From JBBRUG01 sp038247995 (lineage in GTDB: Bacteria; Chloroflexota; Chloroflexia; Chloroflexales; Chloroflexaceae), in the NCBI GenBank assembly GCA_038247995.1, contig JBBRUG010000248.1, forward strand, positions 1-9,307: a stretch of DNA of 9,307 nucleotides. Direction: 5' to 3'. This document shows positions 1-5,791 of this stretch, piece by piece. Position numbers and translations under genes: made by a program. The notes beneath the pieces were generated by a model. It ran no database searches. It saw only the letters and a list, made by a program, of their open reading frames with translations, and was not told the DNA's origin. Each line of letters begins with the position of its first letter. The stretch's first letter is position 1.

Positions 1-384
1 ATCTTCGATCAGCTCCTGGCTCTCATAGAAGTGCTGGTCGTAGACCGAGAACTCGACGCGTTCCCAGAGGTTGCTCAGGTTGGGCAGCAGCTTCACGCTC
101 CAGGCCAGCACGCCGGAGGCGATCACCTTGAGCGCCTGGAGCCGGTCGCGCCCGCGTGCGAAGGCAACGAACAGCGAGAGCGTGCGCATACCCTCGGCAT
201 TGATGTAGCGCAGGCGGCGGAAGCTCAGCCGTAGCGTGCCCTGCACGTCGTCGTGGACGCGCGCCAGGTAGGTGAAGACGCGTGAAACCTCGTCGTCGCC
301 GGCGAGGCGGAAGATGCCGTCGAAGTTCACTTGCTGATCGAGCGGATCGTAGTTGAGCGTGTAGGTCTGACCAGTGTACTTCAT
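1..384 (-). CDS. slr1659-like STAS-type regulator, partial (C-terminus outside window)
   Basis: The reading frame starts at ATG 384 and is still open at base 1, giving 128 residues. It begins MKYTGQTYTLNYD and has alternating strands followed by LRLSFRRLRYINAEGMRTL, then a helix containing FVAFARGRDRLQALKVI. This beta-strand, 'N/S-S/A-x-G' loop, helix layout is what STAS (SpoIIAA-like) anti-anti-sigma domains look like. The length and the end of the visible part (WERVEFSVYDQHFYE) fit the small cyanobacterial-type slr1659 regulators. These are usually encoded directly after an slr1658-type ATPase-fold protein, as here. An SD-like GGAGAG (393-398) lies 8 bases before the start, and the start overlaps the preceding stop in ATGA, so translation is probably coupled. 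The loop residue is Ala-Glu (INAEGM), not an obvious Ser/Thr, so phosphorylation at the usual STAS position is uncertain. The family call is from memory of sequence pattern; the partner role is inferred. Confidence 0.62.
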   Translation of the reverse strand, partial: MKYTGQTYTLNYDPLDQQVNFDGIFRLAGDDEVSRVFTYLARVHDDVQGTLRLSFRRLRYINAEGMRTLSLFVAFARGRDRLQALKVIASGVLAWSVKLLPNLSNLWERVEFSVYDQHFYESQELIED

Positions 385-911
385 ACGCCGATCTCTCCGG
401 TAGGTAAGCTCACGCGCACGCAGATCCGGCCCGTGGCGGCATCGATGCGGGCGGCGACACGGGCGTGGAAGTCGTGGACGAGCATGGCCAGGCCGAACTG
501 GTTAAAGGCCTGCACTGGGCGTTGGGTTGCGGTAAGCAGGTCGAAGTAGCGCGTATCGTTGATCGCGCCGGCCAGTTCGGCGAGGAAAGCCACGTAAGCG
601 TCGGCAGTTTCCGGATCCAGACTGTGATCGAGTTCGAGGTCGAGGCTTGTCGGGTGCTGGAGGCAGCGGATGCGCAGCTCGGTATCGGCGGGTGAGATCA
701 GCGCGATCGCTTCCAGAAACTCATTGGTAACCGTCGAAATGAGGTTTTCGGCCCACTCGCGTTGGGTAAACTGGTAGGCCACATACTCGGCAATATAGTT
801 CGCCAGCAGATTACAGCGCCGCCAATGGTGCTGGAGGTCATGGCTGGGCAGCGCAAGCTCAAAGGCAAACAACGGCGGCGCGCCGGCGTGATCAAAAACA
901 CCGATCTCCAT
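381..911 (-). CDS. slr1658-like anti-sigma/ATPase-fold regulator
   Basis: A 176-residue soluble protein from ATG 911 (MEIGVFDHAG). A longer GTG start at 959 would add 16 residues. I prefer the ATG because GGGGGT (917-922) lies about 6 bases upstream and the GTG has no SD. The pattern 'LQHHWRRCNLLANYIAEYV', then 'TVTNEFLEAIALIS', a strand-rich middle, and a late 'FNQFGLAMLVHDF' followed by terminal strands resembles the slr1658 superfamily. That family has a degenerate GHKL/SpoIIAB-like fold, normally paired with slr1659. It presumably acts in the cytoplasm as a partner-switching kinase or binding protein for the downstream STAS-like protein, whose ATG overlaps this TGA by 4 bp. In the putative N-box, the Asn that normally chelates Mg-ATP appears as Ala (NEFLEAI; Ala at codon 708-710), so ATPase or kinase activity is doubtful. 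No transmembrane segment is visible. The family call is moderate; the function is inferred. Confidence 0.6.
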   Translation of the reverse strand: MEIGVFDHAGAPPLFAFELALPSHDLQHHWRRCNLLANYIAEYVAYQFTQREWAENLISTVTNEFLEAIALISPADTELRIRCLQHPTSLDLELDHSLDPETADAYVAFLAELAGAINDTRYFDLLTATQRPVQAFNQFGLAMLVHDFHARVAARIDAATGRICVRVSLPTGEIGV

Positions 912-946
912 CCCGTACCCCCACGTACGCTGCAGTAACTCTATCC

Positions 947-1005
947 AACCTAAACGCACGTGCGCAGCATTGTTACCACGCTCACGATGAATCTATGTTT
1001 AGGTT
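947..1005. repeat. perfect 9-bp inverted repeat (AACCTAAAC/GTTTAGGTT) in the slr1658-like leader
   Basis: AACCTAAAC at 947-955 and its exact reverse complement GTTTAGGTT at 997-1005 are separated by 41 bases. A second 10-bp palindrome, CGCACGTGCG, lies at 955-964, abutting the left arm and containing the alternative GTG start at 959. If transcription enters from upstream of 1005, the leader RNA could form a long-range stem just before the ATG at 911. As DNA, the repeat could instead be an operator. The arms are AT-richer than the surroundings. The repeat is seen directly; the regulatory role is inferred. Confidence 0.45.
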
Positions 1006-1078
1006 AACAGGGGAATATTACGGGAGATAGTATTTTTGCAGGCGGCGGGGCGCGGGGCGCAGGGCGGAGCAAGGGGCG

Positions 1079-1108
1079 ACTCACCAAGCGCTGAAGCGCC
1101 TGGTGAGT
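1079..1108. repeat. imperfect hairpin 1 of a tandem pair downstream of the cupredoxin operon
   Basis: ACTCACCA (1079-1086) pairs with TGGTGAGT (1101-1108). After one A/C mismatch the inner arms GCGCT (1088-1092) and AGCGC (1095-1099) pair around a very short centre. There is no T-tract on either side, so it is not a textbook intrinsic terminator. It lies 82 bases past the stop of the cupredoxin lipoprotein gene and could stabilise the 3' end of its mRNA or be a REP-like element. Confidence 0.6.
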
Positions 1109-1114
1109 GCGTTG

Positions 1115-1148
1115 GCGCTGCCCAGCCGCTAAAGCGACTGGGCAGCGC
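1115..1148. repeat. imperfect hairpin 2 of the tandem pair
   Basis: GCGCTGCCCAG (1115-1125) pairs exactly with CTGGGCAGCGC (1138-1148). A single C/A mismatch follows, then the inner stem CGCT (1127-1130)/AGCG (1133-1136) around AA. The architecture (outer stem, one mismatch, short GC inner stem, minimal loop) is the same as in the hairpin 6 bases away, although the outer-arm sequences differ. A further CTAAAGCG copy at 1153-1160 repeats the apex motif without a matching arm. No T-run is present. A REP-like palindromic element or mRNA 3'-end stabiliser is plausible. Confidence 0.65.
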
Positions 1149-1189
1149 AGGCCTAAAGCGAGGGGCGGCGATCCGATGCGATTCAGAAC

Positions 1190-2992
1190 CTACTCAACAA
1201 TCACCGTGCCGACCATGCCCTGGGTGCCGTCGGGAGTGGCGTGGAGTTGGCAGAAGTAGAGAAAGGTGCCGGGCGTATTGAATGTGACGCTCCGGCTCTC
1301 GCCGGCGCCATACAGGCCGGTGTCGAAGCTGCCATCGACGGCGGTAGCCGAGTGTTGCTTCTCGCCGTCGTTGCGCCAGGTAATTGCGGCGCCAACCTTG
1401 ATCCGAATCTCCAGCGGCGCAAACTCAAAGTCGAGCATCGCCACCTCGACCGGCGCTGCGGGCGCCGGGGCGGGCGCCGAGGTAGGCGCTGGGGCGGGCG
1501 CCGCGCTTGCCGCTTCGGTGACGATGATTACCACCTCCATTCCATTATGAAACTCACAGATATATCGATACGTGCCGGGGGTGTCGAAGTTCACGCTAAA
1601 CGTGTCGCCGCTATTTAGCGTACCGCTGTTGAAACTGCCGTCCTCGGCGGTAACGGTATGCGGGCGCTGGCCGGCATTGGTCCAGGTGACGGTTGTGCCG
1701 GCGGCAACACTAAGCTGGTTCGGCGTGAAGGTATTGTCGCCCAGCGTAACCGTGGCCGCACCAGGAGCCGCATTGCCGCCATGATTGTTATGATCGGCTG
1801 TCGGTGCGGCGGCTTCGGGCGTGCCGGCTGGAACGGCGGCAACGGGCGCGGGCAGGGTGTCATCGGCGGGGAGCAGTTCAATCGCGGCCATGAGTTGGGC
1901 ATGCTGATATGCCGTAATCACGCCGCCCTCGCCGGGCACCGGCTCGATTTGCTCGTCGCGATCCAGATCGACGCCCTGGATGGTCTGTTCAGCCAGGGCC
2001 AGCAGCGCCAGCACATCGCTGCCGGTTCCATCGAGGCTGGTGGCACTCACAATGCGCTCGGCCAGGCCGCGGATCTCGTCGGCGCGGACACGCGTGTTCT
2101 CGCCGGCGATCTGTACATGCTCGCTGTGGACGCGAATATTCGCTGTTGCATCGGCGGCGTCGGCGGCGAGCGCGGCATGGTCAACCACACCCTTGATATA
2201 GCCATCCTGGGCGCCGTTCGGCAGCAACCCGTAGCCGTCGCCGGGGTTCTGAATTTCGCCGTCGCCGTTGGCATCACGCGCTTCGGAATCACGAATGATG
2301 TTGATCAGGTGCTCGGCATGAACCCGTACAAGCGGCAGATCGCCGGCGTTCTGCGCATCACGCAGGAATTGGGCGTGCCGCAGCAGTTCGTCGGTTTCGG
2401 CGCGCAGGCCCACCGCAAACCCAACCCCGTTAGGCGTAATGCCGATGCCGCTGAGCACATGGCGGATGTGGATCAGCGCCGCCGGGGGCAGCACGCCGCT
2501 CAGCAGCACATCGCCGGGCGTTTCGGTAGCGTCGGCCTGCGCCGTGCTAGTGACATAGGCGCGATCGAAGGCGGCAAGCAAATTGGCCTGATCAGCGGCA
2601 TCATAGCTGAGCGTAGCCTGTTCACCATCCTGGCGCAGAGCGCCAAGCGGCAGGCTGCCTTCACTCGTACCGAGCCAGGCGACATAGACCTCGCCGGCGG
2701 GCAGGACCGGCAGGCCGTTCGCACTGAGCACCACTCCATCGCTACGTAACACATTGTCGCGCCAATCGAGGATGCCGGCGGCGGTCGACGCGGCGACCGG
2801 CACGGCAGTCGGTTCGACGGCAGACACCGCCTCGAACGTAGGCGACGGCAGCGGGGCAATCGTCGGCTCGGGCGCAAGCTCGGTTGTTGGTGCAACCGGG
2901 GCGGGCGCTTCAACAGCCGGGGCGCTGCCGCAGGCCGCCAGCATCATCGCGCTGATCAGTAACGCCACCAGGGCGTGGAGCGAGAGCTTCAC
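1190..2992 (-). CDS. lipoprotein with RskA-like segment, His-rich/DxNGDG domain and two cupredoxin domains
   Basis: A 600-residue protein starting at GTG 2992. AAAGGA (2999-3004) sits 6 bases upstream of this GTG. The ATG at 3007, five codons earlier, has no SD and would spoil the MKLSLHAL signal-peptide start. The lipobox LAAC puts lipidated Cys at 21, followed by a Pro/Ala-rich tether to about 70. Residues about 75-165 resemble the C-terminal domain of anti-sigma RskA (GEVYVAWLG...LGALRQDG). Residues about 170-375 form a helical domain with HAEH, DANGDGEIQNPGD and HSEHV motifs that is shared with the preceding gene. Two plastocyanin-like domains follow: about 412-491 (ligands His445, Cys479, His482, Met485) and about 515-600 (His547, Cys581, His584, Met593). 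All type-1 copper ligands are present in both. The protein probably sits on the outer face of the membrane and carries electrons or copper. It lies 22 bp after the membrane cupredoxin gene, so they are probably co-transcribed. The physiological partner is unknown. Confidence 0.85.
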   Translation of the reverse strand: MKLSLHALVALLISAMMLAACGSAPAVEAPAPVAPTTELAPEPTIAPLPSPTFEAVSAVEPTAVPVAASTAAGILDWRDNVLRSDGVVLSANGLPVLPAGEVYVAWLGTSEGSLPLGALRQDGEQATLSYDAADQANLLAAFDRAYVTSTAQADATETPGDVLLSGVLPPAALIHIRHVLSGIGITPNGVGFAVGLRAETDELLRHAQFLRDAQNAGDLPLVRVHAEHLINIIRDSEARDANGDGEIQNPGDGYGLLPNGAQDGYIKGVVDHAALAADAADATANIRVHSEHVQIAGENTRVRADEIRGLAERIVSATSLDGTGSDVLALLALAEQTIQGVDLDRDEQIEPVPGEGGVITAYQHAQLMAAIELLPADDTLPAPVAAVPAGTPEAAAPTADHNNHGGNAAPGAATVTLGDNTFTPNQLSVAAGTTVTWTNAGQRPHTVTAEDGSFNSGTLNSGDTFSVNFDTPGTYRYICEFHNGMEVVIIVTEAASAAPAPAPTSAPAPAPAAPVEVAMLDFEFAPLEIRIKVGAAITWRNDGEKQHSATAVDGSFDTGLYGAGESRSVTFNTPGTFLYFCQLHATPDGTQGMVGTVIVE

Positions 2993-2998
2993 TGGGAG

Positions 2999-3004
2999 TC
3001 CTTT
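2999..3004 (-). promoter_or_regulatory. SD AAAGGA that selects the GTG start at 2992
   Basis: On the minus strand AAAGGA is followed by CTCCCA and then GTG. The upstream in-frame ATG (3007) overlaps this SD and is itself preceded by GTTAGCTT, which is not SD-like. The site therefore favours a lipoprotein beginning MKLSLHAL. Confidence 0.6.
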
Positions 3005-3029
3005 CATAAGCTAACTACGGAAGTGGCGA

Positions 3030-4427
3030 TCATGGCGCCAGGCCGGCCATATACAGGGCATGTTCATAAGCCACGAGCGCGCCGCCTTCGCCGGGCACAG
3101 GCGCTACCTGGCCGTCGCCGTTCAGATCGACGCCGACGGCGATTGCCGCAGCGAGCGCATTCAGCGCGCTAACCCGTTCTGCGTTCGGCTGCTCACGCAC
3201 CAGCGCCAGGCTCAGTTCGGCCGCCTCGTTCGCCCAACCACGCAGATTCGCGGCGGCGATCAGCACATGGCTCGCATGCAGGCGGATCGCGTCGGTGGCG
3301 TCGGATGCAGCGTTGGCGCTTTGGGTCGCAACGGCAACCGCATCGATATAGCCTGGTTGGGGATCATTCGCGAGCAGGCCGAAACCATCGCCGGGGTTCT
3401 GCGAGCGCCCATCGCCATTCAGGTCGCCAAAGGTTGGCGCGAAGGCGCCGACGATCAGATTGTGGACGTGTTCGGCATGGCGTTGGGTGGCTTCCAGATC
3501 ACCGGCAACGAATGCCGCATTCAGCAGGCGGGTATGCTCGTTTAATGCTGCGGCCTGGATGCGTATGCCGGCGGCATAGCCCTGGCGGGCGGGCAAGTCG
3601 GGGCCGTCATTGAGCAAAGCGGTTATGGGTGGCGCGACGCCGCTGGGCGCAGGCAGCGCGGCGGCCAGCGCAGTATCGGCGGGCACAACTTCAACCACGC
3701 CGGCCATATCGATGCCGCCGGGCGCGCCATGCAGTTCACAGTAGAAGGGGAATGTACCGAGCGTATCGAACACGGTCGTGGCGCGTTCACCATTGCCAAT
3801 CAGCTCAAAGCCCCAACTGCCGTCGTCGGCGAGCGCATTATGCGGCGCGCCGTCCTGGTTCACCCAGACCACCGTCGCCCCGGTGGGCACGACGATCCGC
3901 GTGGGGCTGTAGCTGAAGTCCACCATCGGCACAATCACCTCGCCGTCTTGCTGCACTACCGTCGCCAGATCGGTCACCCGGGGCGGGGCGGTGTACCAGA
4001 TCACATACAGCACAACGCCGAGCACGCTGGCGAGCATGTAGAGGCCATATGCGCCGCGCATGTAGGGTTTGTAGTTAGCGAATTGCAGGAAGCGCGGCAC
4101 AAGCCCGTGGCCGCGCAGCATCACATAGACGCCAAAAACCAGGGCGATCAGGCCGGCGGCGCCGTGGAGGGCGGCAATTGCGTAGTAGGCCTCGCCGAGC
4201 CGAGCCGGAATGCCACTCGCAGCGCCGGCGCCAAACGAGCCGAACATCACGGTGAACACCAGACCGGTGTTGAGCACCACGGCTGCGGTTTGCACCCAGC
4301 GATGCGCCGTGTACTGCCGGCGGCGGGCCAGCACGAAACCAACGGTTAACAGCACGGCCACCAGCATGCTCAGGAGCAGCGTCACATCGGCGAAGAATGG
4401 TGCATTGGTTCCGAAGAGTCCCCGCAT
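3030..4427 (-). CDS. DUF420-like membrane protein fused to a cupredoxin and a His-rich/DxNGDG domain
   Basis: A 465-residue protein from ATG 4427 (MRGLFGTNAPFF), preceded by GAGAGGT (4431-4437). The open frame extends to a GTG at 4490 with no SD, which I reject. Four hydrophobic segments lie near residues 13-34, 45-66, 81-104 and 127-145. They carry 'ARRRQYTAHRW', 'YYAIAALHGAAG' and 'YMRGAYGLYMLASVLGVVLYV', resembling DUF420 (the YozB/CtaM family linked to cytochrome oxidase maturation). Residues about 158-250 form a cupredoxin domain with ligands His196, Cys230, His233 and Met241. Residues about 265-465 are a helical domain with RHAEHVHNLI, DLNGDGRSQNPGDG, RLHASHVLIA and DLNGDGQVAPVPGEGG, paralogous to that in the next gene. 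The soluble part is presumably outside the cytoplasm, next to the lipoprotein, for electron transfer or copper delivery to a respiratory enzyme. No oxidase gene is in the window. The cupredoxin call is firm, the DUF420 call moderate and the role inferred. Confidence 0.82.
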   Translation of the reverse strand: MRGLFGTNAPFFADVTLLLSMLVAVLLTVGFVLARRRQYTAHRWVQTAAVVLNTGLVFTVMFGSFGAGAASGIPARLGEAYYAIAALHGAAGLIALVFGVYVMLRGHGLVPRFLQFANYKPYMRGAYGLYMLASVLGVVLYVIWYTAPPRVTDLATVVQQDGEVIVPMVDFSYSPTRIVVPTGATVVWVNQDGAPHNALADDGSWGFELIGNGERATTVFDTLGTFPFYCELHGAPGGIDMAGVVEVVPADTALAAALPAPSGVAPPITALLNDGPDLPARQGYAAGIRIQAAALNEHTRLLNAAFVAGDLEATQRHAEHVHNLIVGAFAPTFGDLNGDGRSQNPGDGFGLLANDPQPGYIDAVAVATQSANAASDATDAIRLHASHVLIAAANLRGWANEAAELSLALVREQPNAERVSALNALAAAIAVGVDLNGDGQVAPVPGEGGALVAYEHALYMAGLAP

Positions 4428-4430
4428 AGT

Positions 4431-4437
4431 ACCTCTC
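4431..4437 (-). promoter_or_regulatory. SD GAGAGGT that selects the ATG start at 4427
   Basis: The minus strand reads GAGAGGT, ACT, ATG. The longer start (GTG 4490) is preceded by TCATCCCCAG, which has no SD character. The extra 21 residues (MKKLFVSCPQSGCANAQTRG and one more) look like neither a signal peptide nor part of the membrane domain. Confidence 0.6.
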
Positions 4438-4499
4438 GTTTGTGCGTTCGCGCAGCCGGACTGCGGGCAACTCACAAACAGCTTTTTCACCTGGGGATG

Positions 4500-4530
4500 A
4501 TCGTAGCACGCGCGGTTCTACGCCTACGAT
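4500..4530. repeat. 7-bp inverted repeat ATCGTAG/CTACGAT upstream of the membrane cupredoxin gene
   Basis: ATCGTAG (4500-4506) and CTACGAT (4524-4530) are exact reverse complements 17 bases apart, about 73 bases before the ATG at 4427. The spacer contains GTTCTAC, so an alternative shorter GTAG/CTAC pairing is possible. No convincing -35/-10 pair was found around it and no T-run follows. It may be an operator or a weak stem; the function is unproven. Confidence 0.3.
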
Positions 4531-4620
4531 GGGGCTTTGCATAGTGTTGGCTAAGGGAAATAACTATGTCGCAAGGCGGAGAGGGGGGCGAGCAGCTTTC
4601 AGATGCAGGGTCTGGCGCGG

Positions 4621-4667
4621 CTCTCCCTTCTCCACGCAGATGGAGAAGGGGGTTGGGGGGATGAGGC
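4621..4667. repeat. REP-like palindromic intergenic repeat (CCCTTCTCCA/TGGAGAAGGG)
   Basis: CCCTTCTCCA (4625-4634) and TGGAGAAGGG (4641-4650) form a perfect 10-bp stem with the 6-base loop CGCAGA, flanked by CTCT and by GGTTGGGGGGATGAGG. The 'ctctccc...ggagaaggggnttggggg-ntgagg' pattern matches, from memory, a repeat family scattered between genes in Chloroflexota and several other GC-rich bacteria. It starts 3 bases past the receiver-protein stop on the transcript side. It could act as a bidirectional terminator or mRNA 3'-end stem, although it lacks a T-tract. Confidence 0.6.
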
Positions 4668-4669
4668 CT

Positions 4670-5065
4670 TCAGCGCTCCAAGATCGTGCGCAGGGCGGCG
4701 GGAATGTCGAAGACTTCGTGTTTATTGAGGAAGGCTGCGGCGCCGCCGGCGCGGGCGCGCTCATGCCAGATCGGGTCAGCTTCGGCGCTGAGGAGAATCA
4801 CCAGGGGCGGCGGGGTGCGGGCGCGGAGTTCAGCTAACAAGCCCAGGCTGGCTACACCGTGGAGCCAGAGATCAAGCAGCACTACATCAGGGCGCTCATT
4901 GTTTGTCAGCGCCAGCGCATCGGCCGGATCGGCGGTACTGCCGACAAGCAGCCATTCGCCGGAGAGCCGGAGTTGCAAGGCAATGATCTGGAGCAGACGC
5001 GCATCGTCGTCGATGATCAGGATTCGTCGCAACGGCGCCGCAGCATTGTGGGCATGATTCGTCAC
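4670..5065 (-). CDS. stand-alone response regulator receiver (CheY-like) protein
   Basis: A 131-residue protein made of a single REC domain. The acidic pair is Asp20/Asp21 in RRILIIDDDARLLQ, the phospho-acceptor is Asp65 in VVLLDLWL, the switch residue is Ser93 in VILLSAEAD, and the conserved Lys is Lys115 in AAFLNKHE. All catalytic residues are present, so it should accept a phosphoryl group. There is no output domain, so it must act by protein contact, as a phosphate sink, or as a relay. The start is GTG 5065. It has no clear SD, but there is no better in-frame start ahead of the DDD motif. The gene lies 78 bp after the NarL-type regulator, so it is likely in the same transcript and fed by the same kinase. 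That partnership is inferred from position only. Confidence 0.85.
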   Translation of the reverse strand: MTNHAHNAAAPLRRILIIDDDARLLQIIALQLRLSGEWLLVGSTADPADALALTNNERPDVVLLDLWLHGVASLGLLAELRARTPPPLVILLSAEADPIWHERARAGGAAAFLNKHEVFDIPAALRTILER

Positions 5066-5071
5066 CCAATA

Positions 5072-5088
5072 ATGCTAGCATAGGCCTA
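5072..5088. repeat. abutting palindromes ATGCTAGCAT and TAGGCCTA before the receiver gene
   Basis: ATGCTAGCAT (5072-5081) and TAGGCCTA (5081-5088) are each perfect palindromes and share one base. They end 7 bases before the GTG start at 5065. A minus-strand TATGCT (5082-5077) could be a weak -10, but no matching -35 is seen 16-18 bases upstream. This is a possible operator for a dimeric regulator or a chance occurrence; low confidence. Confidence 0.25.
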
Positions 5089-5143
5089 CCGCCGGGGCTT
5101 CAGGTGTTTAGCTGGGATCGCACTAAGGTAATCCTGTAGCTGA

Positions 5144-5791
5144 TCAGATTTCGCTTTCCGGGATCATGCCGGTGCGGGCAGCGTATAGGGCGGCTTGGGT
5201 ACGCGATTCAAGCTGGAGCTTGCTGAGAATATTGCTCACATGCACGCTGACTGTCTTCTCGGTGATGGTGAGCTTCGTGGCGATCTGGCGGTTGCTCAGG
5301 CCGCGTGCGATCAGCACCAACACCTCACGTTCACGCCTGGTGAGCCGATCCGGCGGTTCGGCGGGTTGGGCCGTCGCCTGGAGCAAATGGCGGGTCGCCT
5401 CGGGGTGCAAATAGGGCTGCCCAGCGTGAACAGTGCGAATGGCCCGCTCAAGCTCGCTCAATTCCATATCTTTCAGCAAATACCCGTCGGCGCCTGCTTG
5501 CACTGCGCCAAGTACCAGTTCGGCCTCGGCAAACGTGGTTAGGGCCACAACCCGCACGCCTGGATGGGCCTCCTTGATCGCCCCGATGGCGGCCACGCCA
5601 TCCATTTCGGGCATCACCAGATCCATCAGCACCAGGTCGGGGTGGAGTTCCGCCACCACCTGCACAGCTTCACGCCCATTTCTGGCCTCGCCAATCCATT
5701 CCATGTTCGGCAAGACATGCACTACACTGCGCAACCCCTGGCGCACAAGCGCATGGTCGTCCACGATCAGGATGCGAATCGAATCACTCAT
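5144..5791 (-). CDS. NarL/FixJ-family response regulator (REC + LuxR-type HTH)
   Basis: A 215-residue transcription factor of standard family length. The receiver spans about residues 4-120: acidic pair Asp11/Asp12, phospho-acceptor Asp57 in LVLMDLVMPEMDG, Thr85 in VVALTTF, and Lys107 in YLLKDM. The LuxR-type helix-turn-helix spans about 148-207: LTRREREVLVLIARGLSNRQIA, then ITEKTVSVHVSNILSKL. All key positions are intact. The ATG (5789-5791) overlaps the TGA of the kinase gene (5788-5790) as ATGA. A good SD, GAAGGA (5797-5802), lies 5 bases upstream inside the kinase gene, so translation is both coupled and independently primed. It is the obvious phosphorylation partner of the adjacent GAF kinase. 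Target promoters are unknown and no binding site is assigned. Confidence 0.95.
   Translation of the reverse strand: MSDSIRILIVDDHALVRQGLRSVVHVLPNMEWIGEARNGREAVQVVAELHPDLVLMDLVMPEMDGVAAIGAIKEAHPGVRVVALTTFAEAELVLGAVQAGADGYLLKDMELSELERAIRTVHAGQPYLHPEATRHLLQATAQPAEPPDRLTRREREVLVLIARGLSNRQIATKLTITEKTVSVHVSNILSKLQLESRTQAALYAARTGMIPESEI

Noticed and set aside
1079..1148. Tandem hairpins as a CRISPR array or intrinsic terminator
   Set aside because: There are only two units with different outer arms and no spacers, and no T-tract follows either hairpin. A REP-like or mRNA-stabilising role fits better.
1440..1510. Repetitive GCGGGCGCCGG tracts as a DNA repeat element
   Set aside because: They encode the Ala/Pro-rich linker (APAPAP) between the two cupredoxin domains, so the repetition follows from protein composition.
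1658..2749. 363-codon open frame on the plus strand
   Set aside because: It lies wholly opposite the cupredoxin lipoprotein gene, whose minus-strand protein has clear domains. The plus-strand translation shows no recognisable motif and is explained by high GC and biased codon positions.
3729..4349. 206-codon plus-strand frame opposite the membrane cupredoxin gene
   Set aside because: It is a mirror of the coding strand and is rich in His/Arg/Gly without domain features. The minus-strand frame explains the sequence.
4428..4490. N-terminal extension of the membrane cupredoxin protein to GTG 4490
   Set aside because: No SD precedes the GTG, while the ATG at 4427 has GAGAGGT directly upstream. 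The extension does not resemble a signal sequence.
4564..4764. 66-codon minus-strand frame overlapping the end of the receiver gene
   Set aside because: It is in another frame of the receiver gene and the palindromic repeat, with Pro/Ser/Ala-rich composition and no SD.
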